From Thermoprotei archaeon (GTDB lineage: Archaea; Thermoproteota; Thermoprotei; Thermoproteales; B15-G16): 64,000 nucleotides of DNA. A program made the translations under genes and the position numbers. The DNA lies in the NCBI GenBank assembly GCA_003649205.1, contig QMRC01000001.1, positions 140,767 to 204,766 of the forward strand, written 5' to 3'. This document shows positions 16,242 to 25,689 of the stretch, piece by piece (the stretch's first letter is position 1; the number at the start of each line of letters is the position of its first letter). The notes under the pieces were generated by a model, which was not told where the DNA came from, searched no databases, and saw only the letters and a program-made list of their open reading frames with translations.

Positions 16242-17009
16242 ATGGGTAGCTGGTGTGAGTACAAAAGACCATTTACGCTAAAGGTCGCATTGATTGCTGT
16301 GTTTGCTGCTTTCTTCTACGCAATTCTCTGGCTTCCAGGAATTCCAGCTATCGGTATTCCAGGTCTCAAAATTCAGTGGACTGCATCAATGGCTTCTGTC
16401 ATAGCTATGTTACTAGGACCTGGTCTTGCACCGATCGCTGTTCTCATAGGTTCTGTACTCAAGACACTGTACCCTCTAACTCCCTTCGGTATACCATTCA
16501 TGTTCTGTCCAGTTCTTAATGCTATCTGTGTCTCCTTGATGTTGAGAGCAAGGAGTTTCTACCTCGCTTACCTAGTACCGCAACTGTACTTCATCACAAT
16601 GCTGGTGCTCACATACTTGACACCAGTATTCTACGGATACCTCTACCCATACTACGTAGTTGGGCTTGCAGATGTGATAGCAGCTACAGCTCTTGTACTA
16701 CCAGCTTACTTACTTAGTCGTGGAGTATTCACTACTACATCGTTGAAAACTGCTATTGGACTCTTCTTAGTTATGTTCATAGGTACTGAGGCGGATATTG
16801 TGCTAGGTGACTTTGCATTCTGTCTACCGATTGTACACCGTACACTCTTTGGAATTCCAACGGAAGCAGCTAGAATGGCATTTCTTGCTAAGCCACTGTA
16901 CATAGCTATTGAGCACGTACTTAGAGCATTACTCGCTTACTTGGTAGCTATACCGTTGCTTAGTATAGTTCGTAAGAGTAGTAGGTTGAGGTATGTATTT
17001 GGTCTATAG
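16242..17009 (+). CDS. ECF transporter substrate-binding S component
   Basis: A 255-residue integral membrane protein with about six TM segments. The N-terminal LKVALIAVFAAFFYAILW resembles the helix-1 Ala motif of S components that docks onto the ATPase/T module. It is followed in the same operon by two ECF-type ATPases and EcfT, which supports the role. It determines the substrate, probably a vitamin or another small nutrient. The sequence does not match a vitamin family I can name. A large extracytoplasmic loop is not visible. Confidence 0.8.
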   Translation: MGSWCEYKRPFTLKVALIAVFAAFFYAILWLPGIPAIGIPGLKIQWTASMASVIAMLLGPGLAPIAVLIGSVLKTLYPLTPFGIPFMFCPVLNAICVSLMLRARSFYLAYLVPQLYFITMLVLTYLTPVFYGYLYPYYVVGLADVIAATALVLPAYLLSRGVFTTTSLKTAIGLFLVMFIGTEADIVLGDFAFCLPIVHRTLFGIPTEAARMAFLAKPLYIAIEHVLRALLAYLVAIPLLSIVRKSSRLRYVFGL

Positions 17010-17026
17010 TTTGAAGTGATGTAGCT

Positions 17027-17884
17027 ATGTTGAGGAATAGGGATGTTGTCATTGAGTTTAGAGGTGTTTGGTATAGGTATCCACATAGTGATGACTACGC
17101 TCTCAAGGATATCAATTTGAGGATTTACCGTGGTGAATTTGTCGTTGTTGTTGGTCCTAGTGGTTGTGGTAAGTCAACTCTTGTTCGCTGTATCAATGGT
17201 CTGATACCGCACTACTATGGTGGTGAGTTGAGAGGTCAGGTAATTGTTTGCGGTTTAGATACTAGAGAGGTTACTGTTCAAGAGATTTCTAGGTACGTTG
17301 CAACAGTTCTTCAAAATCCTGAAGATATGTTGATCACTGATCTAGTTGAGGATGAGCTTGCTTTCACACTCGAGAACTTAGGTTACTCAGAATCTGAGAT
17401 TAAGGAGAGAATTAGGTGGGTTGCTAAGTTACTAGATATCGAGCACCTACTAAGGAGATCAACACTAGATCTCTCTTATGGTGAGATGCAGAAAGTCGCT
17501 TTCGCAACAGCTCTCATACTGAAGCCTAAGATTCTTCTACTCGATGAGTTTACTAGTAATCTCGATCCGTACTCAGCACAGTACTTCGCATCTATTGTAG
17601 ATGAGCTTAGACGTAAGGAGGGCACTACTGTCATCAATGTATGTCATAGGTTGGAGTACTTCCTCAAGTACTGTACGAGGTTAATTGTCATGAATTCAGG
17701 TAGAGTAGTAGCTGATGGTGATCCACGGACAGTACTTTACGATGTACTTGAGGATTACAATTACCCACCTTTAGTTTTCATCTTCAAGAACTTGAGGGAA
17801 CTCGTGAATCTTTATGGTAAACCAATTACTGTTGAGGAGGGTAGATTAGTTCTTGAGAAATTCCTCAAAAGAATTAGTAATTGA
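17027..17884 (+). CDS. ecfA: ECF transporter ATPase 1
   Basis: A 285-residue ABC ATPase. Walker A is GPSGCGKS (about 43-50), Q-loop LQNPEDML, signature LSYGEMQK, Walker B ILLLDEFTSNLD, and the H-loop is CHRLEYF. The catalytic Glu is present. The signature is LSYGE, where LSGGQ is usual in ABC ATPases. It lies 17 bp after the S component and overlaps the next ATPase by 32 bp. Confidence 0.92.
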   Translation: MLRNRDVVIEFRGVWYRYPHSDDYALKDINLRIYRGEFVVVVGPSGCGKSTLVRCINGLIPHYYGGELRGQVIVCGLDTREVTVQEISRYVATVLQNPEDMLITDLVEDELAFTLENLGYSESEIKERIRWVAKLLDIEHLLRRSTLDLSYGEMQKVAFATALILKPKILLLDEFTSNLDPYSAQYFASIVDELRRKEGTTVINVCHRLEYFLKYCTRLIVMNSGRVVADGDPRTVLYDVLEDYNYPPLVFIFKNLRELVNLYGKPITVEEGRLVLEKFLKRISN

Positions 17885-18698
17885 GGTTCGAGATCTCTGG
17901 TTTAGGTACTCTAGAGAGAGTCCTTGGGTACTTAGAGGTATTGATCTTGAGCTATATAGTGGTGAGATTGTTGCTATTGTCGGTAGGAATGGTTGTGGTA
18001 AAACTACCTTGATTAAGCACTTCAATGGTCTTCTCAAGCCATGTAGAGGTATTGTGAAGGTCTTAGGTATGGATACGAGGTATGTAAGTACGAGTGAGCT
18101 GTCTAAGTACGTTGGTATTGTATTTCAGAACCCGATTTATCAATTCTCGTGTTCAACAGTATTCGATGAAGTAGCTTTTGCACTTAGACTACGCAACTTA
18201 CCAAGTGATGTAGTTGAGAAGCTAGTTAACTCAGTTCTAAGTGAGTTAGGAATAGTTCATCTAGCTAATAGGTGCCCATATGATCTATCTCTTGGTGAGC
18301 AACGTCGTGTATCGATAGCGTCAGTACTCGTGTATAGACCTAAGGTTTTGGTACTTGATGAACCGACGACTGGTCTAGATTACAGGAGTAAGCTCTTTCT
18401 ACTGAACGTCATAAGGAGGGAGAGGGAGAGAGGTTGTTGCATTGTGCTCGTTACGCATGACATGGAGTTTCTCTGTGAGTTAAAACCTGATAGAGTAGTC
18501 TTGATGGATGATGGGAAGGTAATCTACGTTGGTGATCCTAGAGAGGTTATGTATAGTCCTGAATTACTTAGTAGATGCAATCTAGTACAACCTCAAGTAC
18601 CTGCGCTTTCCCGAGGATTGCTCTCAGCAAGGCCTCTATCAGCGAAGGAGTTCTTGAGTGAGTTCATGAAGATGAGGGATGTGAGTGGTACTCCGTAG
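17853..18698 (+). CDS. ecfA: ECF transporter ATPase 2
   Basis: A 281-residue ABC ATPase forming the heterodimer with ATPase 1. Walker A is GRNGCGKTTL, Q-loop VFQNPIYQF, signature LSLGEQRR, Walker B VLVLDEPTTGLD, and H-loop THDMEFL. It begins at TTG 17853 inside the upstream gene, with GAGGAGG about 13 nt before. It overlaps the T component by 14 bp. Confidence 0.92.
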   Translation: MRNSSKELVIEVRDLWFRYSRESPWVLRGIDLELYSGEIVAIVGRNGCGKTTLIKHFNGLLKPCRGIVKVLGMDTRYVSTSELSKYVGIVFQNPIYQFSCSTVFDEVAFALRLRNLPSDVVEKLVNSVLSELGIVHLANRCPYDLSLGEQRRVSIASVLVYRPKVLVLDEPTTGLDYRSKLFLLNVIRRERERGCCIVLVTHDMEFLCELKPDRVVLMDDGKVIYVGDPREVMYSPELLSRCNLVQPQVPALSRGLLSARPLSAKEFLSEFMKMRDVSGTP

Positions 18699-19431
18699 AA
18701 GTTCAGTTACAACAGCTCTATTCTATAGACCTCGTGAAACAGTACTTCATAAACTCAATCCACTAACTAAGCTAGCAATGATACTGATCATAACAGCAGT
18801 CCTCTTCAACACAGATAACCCAATAAAGCTAGCTATTACACTTACTACGGTTCTCATACTCTTACACCTCGGTAAGGTACTGAGAAGCAGTCTAGTACTC
18901 ATGACAACACTACTACCGATGTTTGCGCTGCTCTTCACAGTGTGTGCACTATCGTGGATGTACGTAGCTGACAAACCACCAACAACAGCAATCACAATAG
19001 CGACACTCATAACTACGAGACTAGTCATATTGACCTTATCACTTCCAATACTCTACTCAACTACGAGACTGAGCGACATAGCTAGATCACTCCTACTACT
19101 CAAGATTCCCTTAAGCGCAGTACTCCCAATAATTCTAGCCTATAGATTCATACCGGTACTCCTAAGAGACCTAGCAACAGTGTACGAATCACAGATCTCT
19201 CGTGGATTAAGCTTTAGGACGAAGAACCCAGTGAAGATAATCAAGAACCTAGTTCCAGTAGCGATACCAGCAGTAATCGTAGCTACATTGAGGGCTATAG
19301 ACCTAGCTGAAGTCCTAGCACTAAGAGGTGTAGCACTCAAGAAAGTAAGATCTAGACCATCCATAACCCACTATGATGTACTACTGCTCGCAGTAGTAAT
19401 AGCAATAGCAACAATACCCTTCACCACCTAA
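18685..19431 (+). CDS. ecfT: ECF transporter transmembrane T component
   Basis: A 248-residue membrane protein with the EcfT pattern: LNPLTKLAMILIITAVLF at the N-terminus, several TM helices, and the cytoplasmic coupling motif region ESQISRGLSFR ... EVLALRGVALKK, where ARG/xRG motifs contact the ATPases. It starts at GTG 18685 within the ATPase 2 gene and closes a four-gene S-A-A-T operon, so this is a dedicated (group I) ECF transporter. Confidence 0.9.
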   Translation: MVLRRSSVTTALFYRPRETVLHKLNPLTKLAMILIITAVLFNTDNPIKLAITLTTVLILLHLGKVLRSSLVLMTTLLPMFALLFTVCALSWMYVADKPPTTAITIATLITTRLVILTLSLPILYSTTRLSDIARSLLLLKIPLSAVLPIILAYRFIPVLLRDLATVYESQISRGLSFRTKNPVKIIKNLVPVAIPAVIVATLRAIDLAEVLALRGVALKKVRSRPSITHYDVLLLAVVIAIATIPFTT

Positions 19432-19490
19432 AATGAGAAACCTAAAAGTAGATACATTAAAAACCTAGAGAGAAGTACACAGTCGATAGA

Positions 19491-19578
19491 GCCGGGGTGC
19501 CCGAGCCAGGTCAAAGGGGGCGGATTCAGGGTCCGCTGGTGTAGGCCTGCGTGGGTTCAAATCCCACCCCCGGCACCA
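19491..19578 (+). tRNA. tRNA-Leu (anticodon CAG)
   Basis: Acceptor GCCGGGG/CCCCGGC, discriminator A, encoded CCA (19576-19578). The anticodon loop is ATTCAGG, giving CAG. Long variable arm, T arm GTGGG-TTCAAAT-CCCAC. No intron. Confidence 0.95.
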
Positions 19579-19583
19579 CAAAC

Positions 19584-20027
19584 CTAGCTCTCTAGCACCT
19601 CTATGTAGACTCTAACTCTCTTACCTATCAACCTAGCTGGAACCTGTACCTCAATAACAGCTCTTCTCCTAGTTTGTTTCTGCTGTTGCTGCTTCTTGGT
19701 CTTTCTCTGTGGTTTCTTCTCCTTAACAACAACTTCCTTAGGCCCAATTCTCTCAACTACCTTTGGTGATGTCTTAGCTACAACTTGTTCAATTGCACCG
19801 ATACCCCACTTCGTTAGTGAGTATATTGCATTAGCTACTTCAGGTACCTCCGAGGGGAGAAATATTGAACCGCACTTAGGACATCTAACCTCACGTAGGT
19901 CAACTAACTCCATACCCTGGTACTCAGCCTTTATACCGTATACGTACCTCAATTCGAATCTACCATCAAATACAACAATAACTTCACTCCAATCAGCTCC
20001 ACATCTAGGGCACTTACCGTAGCTCAA
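19584..20027 (-). CDS. Zinc-ribbon protein with basic linker, unknown function
   Basis: A 147-residue protein. The N-terminal zinc site is CPRCG (about 6-10) paired with CPKCG (about 50-54). A middle segment follows, then a strongly basic Lys/Gln-rich linker (KKPQRKTKKQQQQKQTRRR, about 105-123) and a short beta-rich C-terminus (AVIEVQVPARLIGKRV). TTG 20027 has GGTGAT 7 nt upstream. Nucleic-acid binding is likely from the ribbon and basic patch. I do not recognise the family. Confidence 0.7.
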   Translation of the reverse strand: MSYGKCPRCGADWSEVIVVFDGRFELRYVYGIKAEYQGMELVDLREVRCPKCGSIFLPSEVPEVANAIYSLTKWGIGAIEQVVAKTSPKVVERIGPKEVVVKEKKPQRKTKKQQQQKQTRRRAVIEVQVPARLIGKRVRVYIEVLES

Positions 20028-20117
20028 GTCTGATCACCGTATTGAGAAACCATGATTTACTTATAAGGTTGTTCACCTCTGTGGTTCTAGGGTTACTGTA
20101 CTTAGAGGTGAGAGTAC

Positions 20118-21515
20118 TTGATATCTAGAGCTATGATAAGGAATGTTGATGAACTTCGTGTAGCACCTGATGATGTAACTGCCAAAGCAAGAGAAATTGC
20201 TATAGCTCTTCTCGAAGCTGGATTGAAAGCAGCTGATCCTGTAACTGCTATTGAGAGAAACGTAGTTCTCGAAGGTGAGAAGCTAAGGATTAGAGACCTT
20301 GTCCTAGACTTGTCTAAGTACGATAGGGTACTTGTGGTTGGTGGTGGTAAGGCTTCAGCAGCTATGGCGTATGCTCTTGAGAAGGTACTCGATAAGTACA
20401 TAACTGCAGGACTAGTAGTCGTACCCAGGGGTCTAGCTGAGACGTATAGGACTGAGAAGATTAGACTTCTTGAAGGTACTCACCCAATACCTAGTGAAGT
20501 GAATAGGAAGCACTGTGAGGAAATTATTGAGTTACTGAAGCAAACTACCGAGAGAGATCTCGTGATATGTCTCATATCCGGTGGTGGTTCAGCTCTTCTC
20601 TGCTGTCCATACGATACCATATCTATGGAGGATATGATGATGCTCACCAAGATACTGCTCAAGTGTGGTGCAAACATCAATGAGATCAATGTCGTGAGGA
20701 AGCATGTAGAGAAGCTCAAGGGTGGTAGATTAGCTAAGTTAGCTCACCCAGCAACCGTAGTCTCACTAATAGTATCTGATGTTGTTGGTGATCCACTCGA
20801 TACAATAGCATCAGGACCGACAGCACCAGACCCATCAACGTATAGTGATGCAATAAGCATACTGAAAAGGTACGGTGTGTGGGATGAAGTACCGGAGAGC
20901 GTGAGGGAAGTACTGAGTAAGGGAGCTAGAGGAGAGTTGGAAGAATCTCCAGGACCCGAAGACCCGGTATTCATGAAGGTACATAACGTAATCATAGCTA
21001 GTAATGAGCTTTCTCTAAAGGCTATGGAGCAAAAGGCTAGAGAGCTAGGTCTAAACACCTTAGTACTGACATCGTATCTAGAGGGCGAAGCAAAGGAGGT
21101 AGGTAAGGTCTTAGCCTCATTAGCAAAGCAGGTACACTTTAAGGACTATCCACTTAAGAGACCATGTGCATTAATTGCTGGTGGTGAGACAACAGTTACA
21201 TTACCTGCATACGGTGTTGGTTTAGGTGGTAGGAATCAGGAGCTAGCGCTATCAGCAGCATTAATGATAAGAGGTTTGAGAGGTGTCGTCATAGCATCTA
21301 TGGGTACCGATGGTATAGATGGTAATAGTGACGCAGCTGGAGCTATAGTGGATGGGTATACAGTAGATGAAGCATTGAAGAAGGGATTAGACCCCTATGA
21401 CCACCTAGCTAAACACGATAGCTACACGTTCTTCAAGAAATTAGGGAGACACTTAATCATGACAGGACCAACAGGAACAAACGTGAATGACATAATGACT
21501 GTAGTCTGTCTCTAG
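20118..21515 (+). CDS. gck: Glycerate 2-kinase (MOFRL family)
   Basis: A 465-residue class II glycerate kinase that phosphorylates D-glycerate at the 2-position. This gives 2-phosphoglycerate in non-phosphorylating or semi-phosphorylative sugar degradation. Landmarks are VVGGGKASAAMAYALE near residue 75, LISGGGSALLCCP near 155, the LVSDVVGDP-like block and the C-terminal MOFRL domain with GGRNQELALSAAL and GTDGIDGNSDAAG. TTG 20118 has GAGGTGAG just upstream; ATG 20133 is the alternative. It links aldehyde-acid oxidation to lower glycolysis (compare pyruvate kinase at 47.7 kb). Confidence 0.92.
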   Translation: MISRAMIRNVDELRVAPDDVTAKAREIAIALLEAGLKAADPVTAIERNVVLEGEKLRIRDLVLDLSKYDRVLVVGGGKASAAMAYALEKVLDKYITAGLVVVPRGLAETYRTEKIRLLEGTHPIPSEVNRKHCEEIIELLKQTTERDLVICLISGGGSALLCCPYDTISMEDMMMLTKILLKCGANINEINVVRKHVEKLKGGRLAKLAHPATVVSLIVSDVVGDPLDTIASGPTAPDPSTYSDAISILKRYGVWDEVPESVREVLSKGARGELEESPGPEDPVFMKVHNVIIASNELSLKAMEQKARELGLNTLVLTSYLEGEAKEVGKVLASLAKQVHFKDYPLKRPCALIAGGETTVTLPAYGVGLGGRNQELALSAALMIRGLRGVVIASMGTDGIDGNSDAAGAIVDGYTVDEALKKGLDPYDHLAKHDSYTFFKKLGRHLIMTGPTGTNVNDIMTVVCL

Positions 21516-21532
21516 CTCCTTAACCTACGCGT

Positions 21533-22594
21533 TCAGAATACTCCGTAGAGTGGTCGCTTAGGTGGAACTACGTATCTACCTACAATTGGTATTTTTGCTC
21601 CACATTCGGGACAAGTCATATCCTCCCTTAGATTCCACTCAAGTATTTCGAAGCCGAATCTAGCTATGAGTCTCTTACCGCATTCCGGACAGTAAGTATG
21701 TTCGTACCTGTGACCTGGTACATTACCTATGTACACGAACTTAATACCTTCCTCTCTAGCTATTTCACAAGCCTTCTCAAGTACCTGTACCGGTGTTGGT
21801 TCTACATCGAGGAATCTGTACTCTGGGTAAAACCTCGAGAAGTGTAGTGGTGTATCTGGTCCCAGTTCATCAACTATGTACTTACACATCTTCCTTATGT
21901 CGTCGAAGTTGTCATTTACTGTCGGTATGATTAGGTACGTTATCTCTATGTGTAGACCTCTTCTCTTCATTTCCTTAGTAGCGTGAAGTACTGGCTCTAG
22001 TCTTGCCTTTATGTACTTGCTGTATACTTCCTCTCTGAATGCTTTCCAATCGACGTTTGCAGCATCTATGTACTTACACAGCTCATCTAGAGCTTCATCA
22101 GTTGCGTACCCATTAGTGACGAGGATGTTCATTAACCCCTCTCTCTTTGCTAACTTAGCGACATCTACAACGTACTCAAACCAAATTATTGGTTCATTAT
22201 ATGTGTAGGATATGCTCATACAACCATACGACTTTGCCTCCTCGACAACTAGCTCAGGATCCATGTGTCGGAGATGCCATGAGTAGTTCTTTATCGTTGT
22301 CTGCGATATCGGCCAATTTTGACACCATGGACATCTGAAGTTGCAGCCTACACTAGCTATGCTGTATGTTAGGTGATTTGGCCAGAAGTGGTAGAGCGGT
22401 TTCTTCATTACTGGATCAATACCTATTGACGATACCTTACCGTATGAGAGGAGAACTAGCTTACCACCCCTATTCTCACGCATACCACATATACCTGTAG
22501 CACCTGGAGGTATAACACACCTGTGAGGACATACGAGACACTGAAAGGTTCCATTACCTAGGTCCTTACATAATCTAGCTAGTACTTCAGGCAT
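21533..22594 (-). CDS. amrS: AmmeMemoRadiSam-type radical SAM enzyme
   Basis: A 353-residue radical SAM protein of the PflA-like AmmeMemoRadiSam group. An N-terminal Cys pair region (CLVCPHRC, GICGMRENRGG) is followed by the SAM cluster motif CNFRCPWC (C84, C88, C91) and a C-terminal rubredoxin-like knuckle (CPECGKRL ... CPECGAKI). The partner Memo and AMMECR1 genes are not in the window. The function of this family is not established. It is divergent from the PLP enzyme gene. Confidence 0.88.
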   Translation of the reverse strand: MPEVLARLCKDLGNGTFQCLVCPHRCVIPPGATGICGMRENRGGKLVLLSYGKVSSIGIDPVMKKPLYHFWPNHLTYSIASVGCNFRCPWCQNWPISQTTIKNYSWHLRHMDPELVVEEAKSYGCMSISYTYNEPIIWFEYVVDVAKLAKREGLMNILVTNGYATDEALDELCKYIDAANVDWKAFREEVYSKYIKARLEPVLHATKEMKRRGLHIEITYLIIPTVNDNFDDIRKMCKYIVDELGPDTPLHFSRFYPEYRFLDVEPTPVQVLEKACEIAREEGIKFVYIGNVPGHRYEHTYCPECGKRLIARFGFEILEWNLREDMTCPECGAKIPIVGRYVVPPKRPLYGVF

Positions 22595-22629
22595 GTGGAT
22601 GCACCTACGTTATGTAGTGCACCTGTGTA

Positions 22630-22639
22630 GAATATAAGA
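22630..22639 (+). promoter_or_regulatory. TATA box deciding the start of the PLP enzyme gene
   Basis: GAATATAAGA is centred about 43 bp before ATG 22678, placing the transcript start near 22660. The TTG at 22651 would then be upstream of the transcript, so ATG 22678 is preferred. Confidence 0.5.
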
Positions 22640-22677
22640 TCTCTTGAGATTTGTTTAAGAGCTTTGAGAGTAGTTCT

Positions 22678-23847
22678 ATGGGGTGTCTGTACGTGGGTTT
22701 ACAGACAGATGCTATTCACTCACACGGTTACTACGATGAGGCTACAGGTACGTTCATACCACCGATCTACCAGGTAGCTATGTTTGAGCAAATTGTTGAG
22801 CCTAGACTCAGCGACCGTGGTGTTGACCTCAAATACTCTAGGGAGGAAAATCCAACTGTTAGATGTTTAGAGAGAGTAATTGCAAGGCTTGAAGAAGGTG
22901 ATGATGCACTGTGCTTTTCAAGCGGCATGGCTGCAATATCCTGTGTGTACATTGGCTTACTCAGGAAGGGAGATAGAGTCGTGATACCTATGGAAGCTTA
23001 TGGAACAACCATACAGCTCGCACTCGAGCTAAAGGAGAAATTCGGAATAGAGGTTGTTACCGTGTACCCAGAAACCGAGGAAGTAATCAATGCAGTGAAC
23101 AGAAACACGAAGCTAGTCCTCGTTGAGACAATAACGAACCCAATGCTCAGAGTAATAGACGTACCTGAAGTAGCTAAGGTATGTAAGGAATACGGAGTTA
23201 CACTAGTAGTGGACAATACCTTCGCAACACCAGTACTGTACAAACCACTGAGAGATGGAGCAACACTAGTTATCCACAGTATGACTAAGTATATAGCAGG
23301 TCACAACGATGTTATTGCTGGATCAGTAATTGGATCAAGAGAATTAATCCTACATCTATGGGATTGGAGAAGAAAATTAGGAACGATAATACCACCCTTC
23401 GAAGCGTACCTAGTACTTAGAGGAGTCAAGACACTTGAGCTTAGAGTTAGAAAGCACTGTGAGAATGCACAAGCAGTAGCTGAGTTCCTAAAGGAGCATT
23501 CAAGAGTTGAGGAGGTCTTGTACCCTGGATTACCAGATAATAGGTATCACGAAGTAGCTAAGAAGCTACTTAGAGGTGGATTTGGAGGAGTTGTCTCATT
23601 TAAGATTAAGGGAGGTAAAGAAGAAGTACGTAAATTCTTCAAGAACCTCAAAGTAATTAAACCAGCACCAAGTCTAGGAGGACCTGAGAGCCTAATAACG
23701 TACCCAGTGCTCAGTGCAGCAAGGACAATACCTGTAGAATTTAGGGAGAAATTAGGAATTACAGAGAACTTAGTTAGACTATCAGTTGGTCTCGAGGATG
23801 TTAATGACATAATCGAGGACCTAGATAGAGCACTTAAAGCAATTTAG
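22678..23847 (+). CDS. Cystathionine gamma-synthase / gamma-lyase family PLP enzyme
   Basis: A 389-residue Cys/Met-metabolism PLP enzyme. The N-terminal half contains YSREENPTVRCLE and SSGMAAISCVYIGLL, the Tyr-bearing AYGTT block follows, and the PLP lysine is in HSMTKYIAGHNDVIAG (about K199). The C-terminal SLGGPESLITYP motif is the one conserved in CGS, CGL and methionine gamma-lyases. Which reaction it performs cannot be settled from sequence alone. With threonine synthase in the same region, both branches from O-phosphohomoserine may be represented. Confidence 0.9.
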   Translation: MGCLYVGLQTDAIHSHGYYDEATGTFIPPIYQVAMFEQIVEPRLSDRGVDLKYSREENPTVRCLERVIARLEEGDDALCFSSGMAAISCVYIGLLRKGDRVVIPMEAYGTTIQLALELKEKFGIEVVTVYPETEEVINAVNRNTKLVLVETITNPMLRVIDVPEVAKVCKEYGVTLVVDNTFATPVLYKPLRDGATLVIHSMTKYIAGHNDVIAGSVIGSRELILHLWDWRRKLGTIIPPFEAYLVLRGVKTLELRVRKHCENAQAVAEFLKEHSRVEEVLYPGLPDNRYHEVAKKLLRGGFGGVVSFKIKGGKEEVRKFFKNLKVIKPAPSLGGPESLITYPVLSAARTIPVEFREKLGITENLVRLSVGLEDVNDIIEDLDRALKAI

Positions 23848-24060
23848 TTAATCATCTTCGCCCTCTAATTAGCATCAAGAATTTCCTTAACAACCCCCAT
23901 CTCCACCTATACCTCCACCTATGTCTATACCTCATCAACACACCCAATAGAAAAGAGAATTAGACACAGTAAAAGAACTTTTCCCTCACACAACAACAGG
24001 GTAAACCCATGTAGAAAGCCATATAAAGCCCTTAGAGATGACAAAGAGAGACGAGAACTG

Positions 24061-24168
24061 GGCCCGTAGCTCAGCCTGGTAGAGCGTCGGGCTCTTAACT
24101 TGGGTCTGAGGATCGATGACTGGGAGAGACCCGAAGGTCCCGGGTTCAAATCCCGGCGGGCCCGCCAT
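24061..24168 (+). tRNA. tRNA-Lys (anticodon CTT) with intron
   Basis: Acceptor GGGCCCG/CGGGCCC, discriminator G, encoded CCA. Anticodon stem TCGGG/CCCGA, anticodon CTT at 24095-24097. A 31-nt insertion follows position 37, the canonical archaeal site. T arm CCGGG-TTCAAAT-CCCGG. Confidence 0.94.
24099..24129 (+). other. tRNA-Lys intron (position 37/38) with bulge-helix-bulge
   Basis: The 31 nt between A37 and A38 include GGGTC (24102-24106), which can pair with GACCC (24129-24133) across the 3' exon boundary. This gives the central helix of a bulge-helix-bulge substrate for the archaeal splicing endonuclease. Confidence 0.8.
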
Positions 24169-24281
24169 ACTCCCTCCTCCTCACCACAATCACTAGAGGC
24201 AAATCTACGACCCTTAAGATGTTAAGCTATAAATTAGCCTTAAGAGTTTAAACCTTAGATCGACTAGGGTTGTGACAGTGT

Positions 24282-25577
24282 ATGAGACTACTGGCTTTGT
24301 CCGTAATACTGAGCTTACTCTTGATATTTACTGCCATAACGTCGATGTATGGTGATTATGAGGAGAAGGTTGTTTCATTACGTGGTCTCGAAAGGTATAG
24401 GATTACTATCGACTTTAAGGTGCTTCAGTATGGTTTTGTGTTGCCTAGTCTTGAGGTTTTGCTGAGTAACTCAAGTACCTTTAAGGTGTACCTAAACAGT
24501 AAGTTCACTCCCCTACCTGGATTTTACCTATTTTTGAGGCGTATTGTTGAGCGTAGACATGCGATGCTGTGCTGTGGTTCTTGGTATGAGCTTGAGATTC
24601 ATAATGACGGTAGGTTCATGAGGTTTATTGTCAAGGTGCTTAATTCAACGTTTATCGTAACCAGGGTACACACCGTACCTGTACTGTTTAGTCAGGGATT
24701 GACGTATGGTGGTGGGTATTGGTACTTTACTGGAACAGCTTCAATCTACAAGCTTTCTCCGGACATGAGTAAGGTAGTGGAGTACAGTGATGATCCTATA
24801 CCGGTGTTTCTGAAGGAGGAAGGGTACTTTCACCTAGGTGACCTGGATTACTATAGGGGCTTGTTGCTGATACCTATTGAGAAAACTGGATATGTGAGAC
24901 CTGCTGTCATAGCTTGTTACAACGCATCGACGTTGGAGCTTGTTAGGTATGCGTATGTGCCTCAGGATCACATGCCGTGGATTGCTGTTGATGGGAGTGG
25001 TTACATCTATACCTCGGAGTTCTCACCTGTTCGTGAGATCTATGTGTATCACGTAGATTTGATTGGTAGGGGGAATTCTATTGAGCCTACTAGGATTTTG
25101 AGGTTGAGTTGTGAGTTGAGGAATGTCCAGGGTGGTGTTGTGCTTGGTGGTGGTAAGCTCCTTCTCTCAGCTGATGATGGTGATAATCTCTACGTTGTTG
25201 ATTTGAGGAGTGGTGAGGTGAGTAAGTTAGTTACGTTACCTGGTCTCTACGAGATGGAGGGTATTGAGTTTGTTGGTGATGATAATTCGATCTATGTACT
25301 TGTGAATACTCATGAGGAGGAGAACATCGTGTACGAGCTCAAGTACTTTGAGAGAGGGTCTTCTCTAGAGGTATTTAGGTTGAGGACTAGTGATGTTGAG
25401 GTGCATGATAAGGTGATTATTAGGTACAGAGCATCTGAGGTCGTTCTAGGGGGTGTGCGGTGTGAAGCTACTGGATTTGGCATGAAGACTAACCTTGGGG
25501 TAGTGCTTGGTGTTGCTGTGGTGTGTGCTCTGTTGATTACTCTCTACCGGTACTTCAGGCTTAAGAGAGTAAAGTAG
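24282..25577 (+). CDS. Secreted, C-terminally anchored beta-propeller-like protein
   Basis: A 431-residue surface protein. It has an N-terminal signal peptide (hydrophobic stretch about residues 2-20, TSMYGDYE after it), a long extracytoplasmic domain and a C-terminal TM helix near 405-425 followed by RYFRLKR, so the tail is cytoplasmic. Repeated blade-like stretches occur (GYIYTSEFSP, DDGDNLYVVDLRSGEVSKLV, DDNSIYVLVNTHEE), typical of beta-propeller or SMP-30-like folds. Monocistronic, with a TATA-like segment about 40 bp upstream. Ligand unknown. Confidence 0.7.
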   Translation: MRLLALSVILSLLLIFTAITSMYGDYEEKVVSLRGLERYRITIDFKVLQYGFVLPSLEVLLSNSSTFKVYLNSKFTPLPGFYLFLRRIVERRHAMLCCGSWYELEIHNDGRFMRFIVKVLNSTFIVTRVHTVPVLFSQGLTYGGGYWYFTGTASIYKLSPDMSKVVEYSDDPIPVFLKEEGYFHLGDLDYYRGLLLIPIEKTGYVRPAVIACYNASTLELVRYAYVPQDHMPWIAVDGSGYIYTSEFSPVREIYVYHVDLIGRGNSIEPTRILRLSCELRNVQGGVVLGGGKLLLSADDGDNLYVVDLRSGEVSKLVTLPGLYEMEGIEFVGDDNSIYVLVNTHEEENIVYELKYFERGSSLEVFRLRTSDVEVHDKVIIRYRASEVVLGGVRCEATGFGMKTNLGVVLGVAVVCALLITLYRYFRLKRVK

Positions 25578-25689
25578 TTAGGTATCAGCTAAGAGAAACT
25601 TCTTCACCTACTCTGTGAGTAGGGGCTTCATCATCGATCCCTTAATGGTGAGTACGATTATCTAGGTTACTACTTACCTTCTCCATTAA

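Noticed and set aside
20153-20190. TGATGA ... CTGATGATG pattern resembling C/D boxes
   Set aside because: It lies fully inside the conserved glycerate kinase frame and lacks a proper second D box; chance codon pattern.
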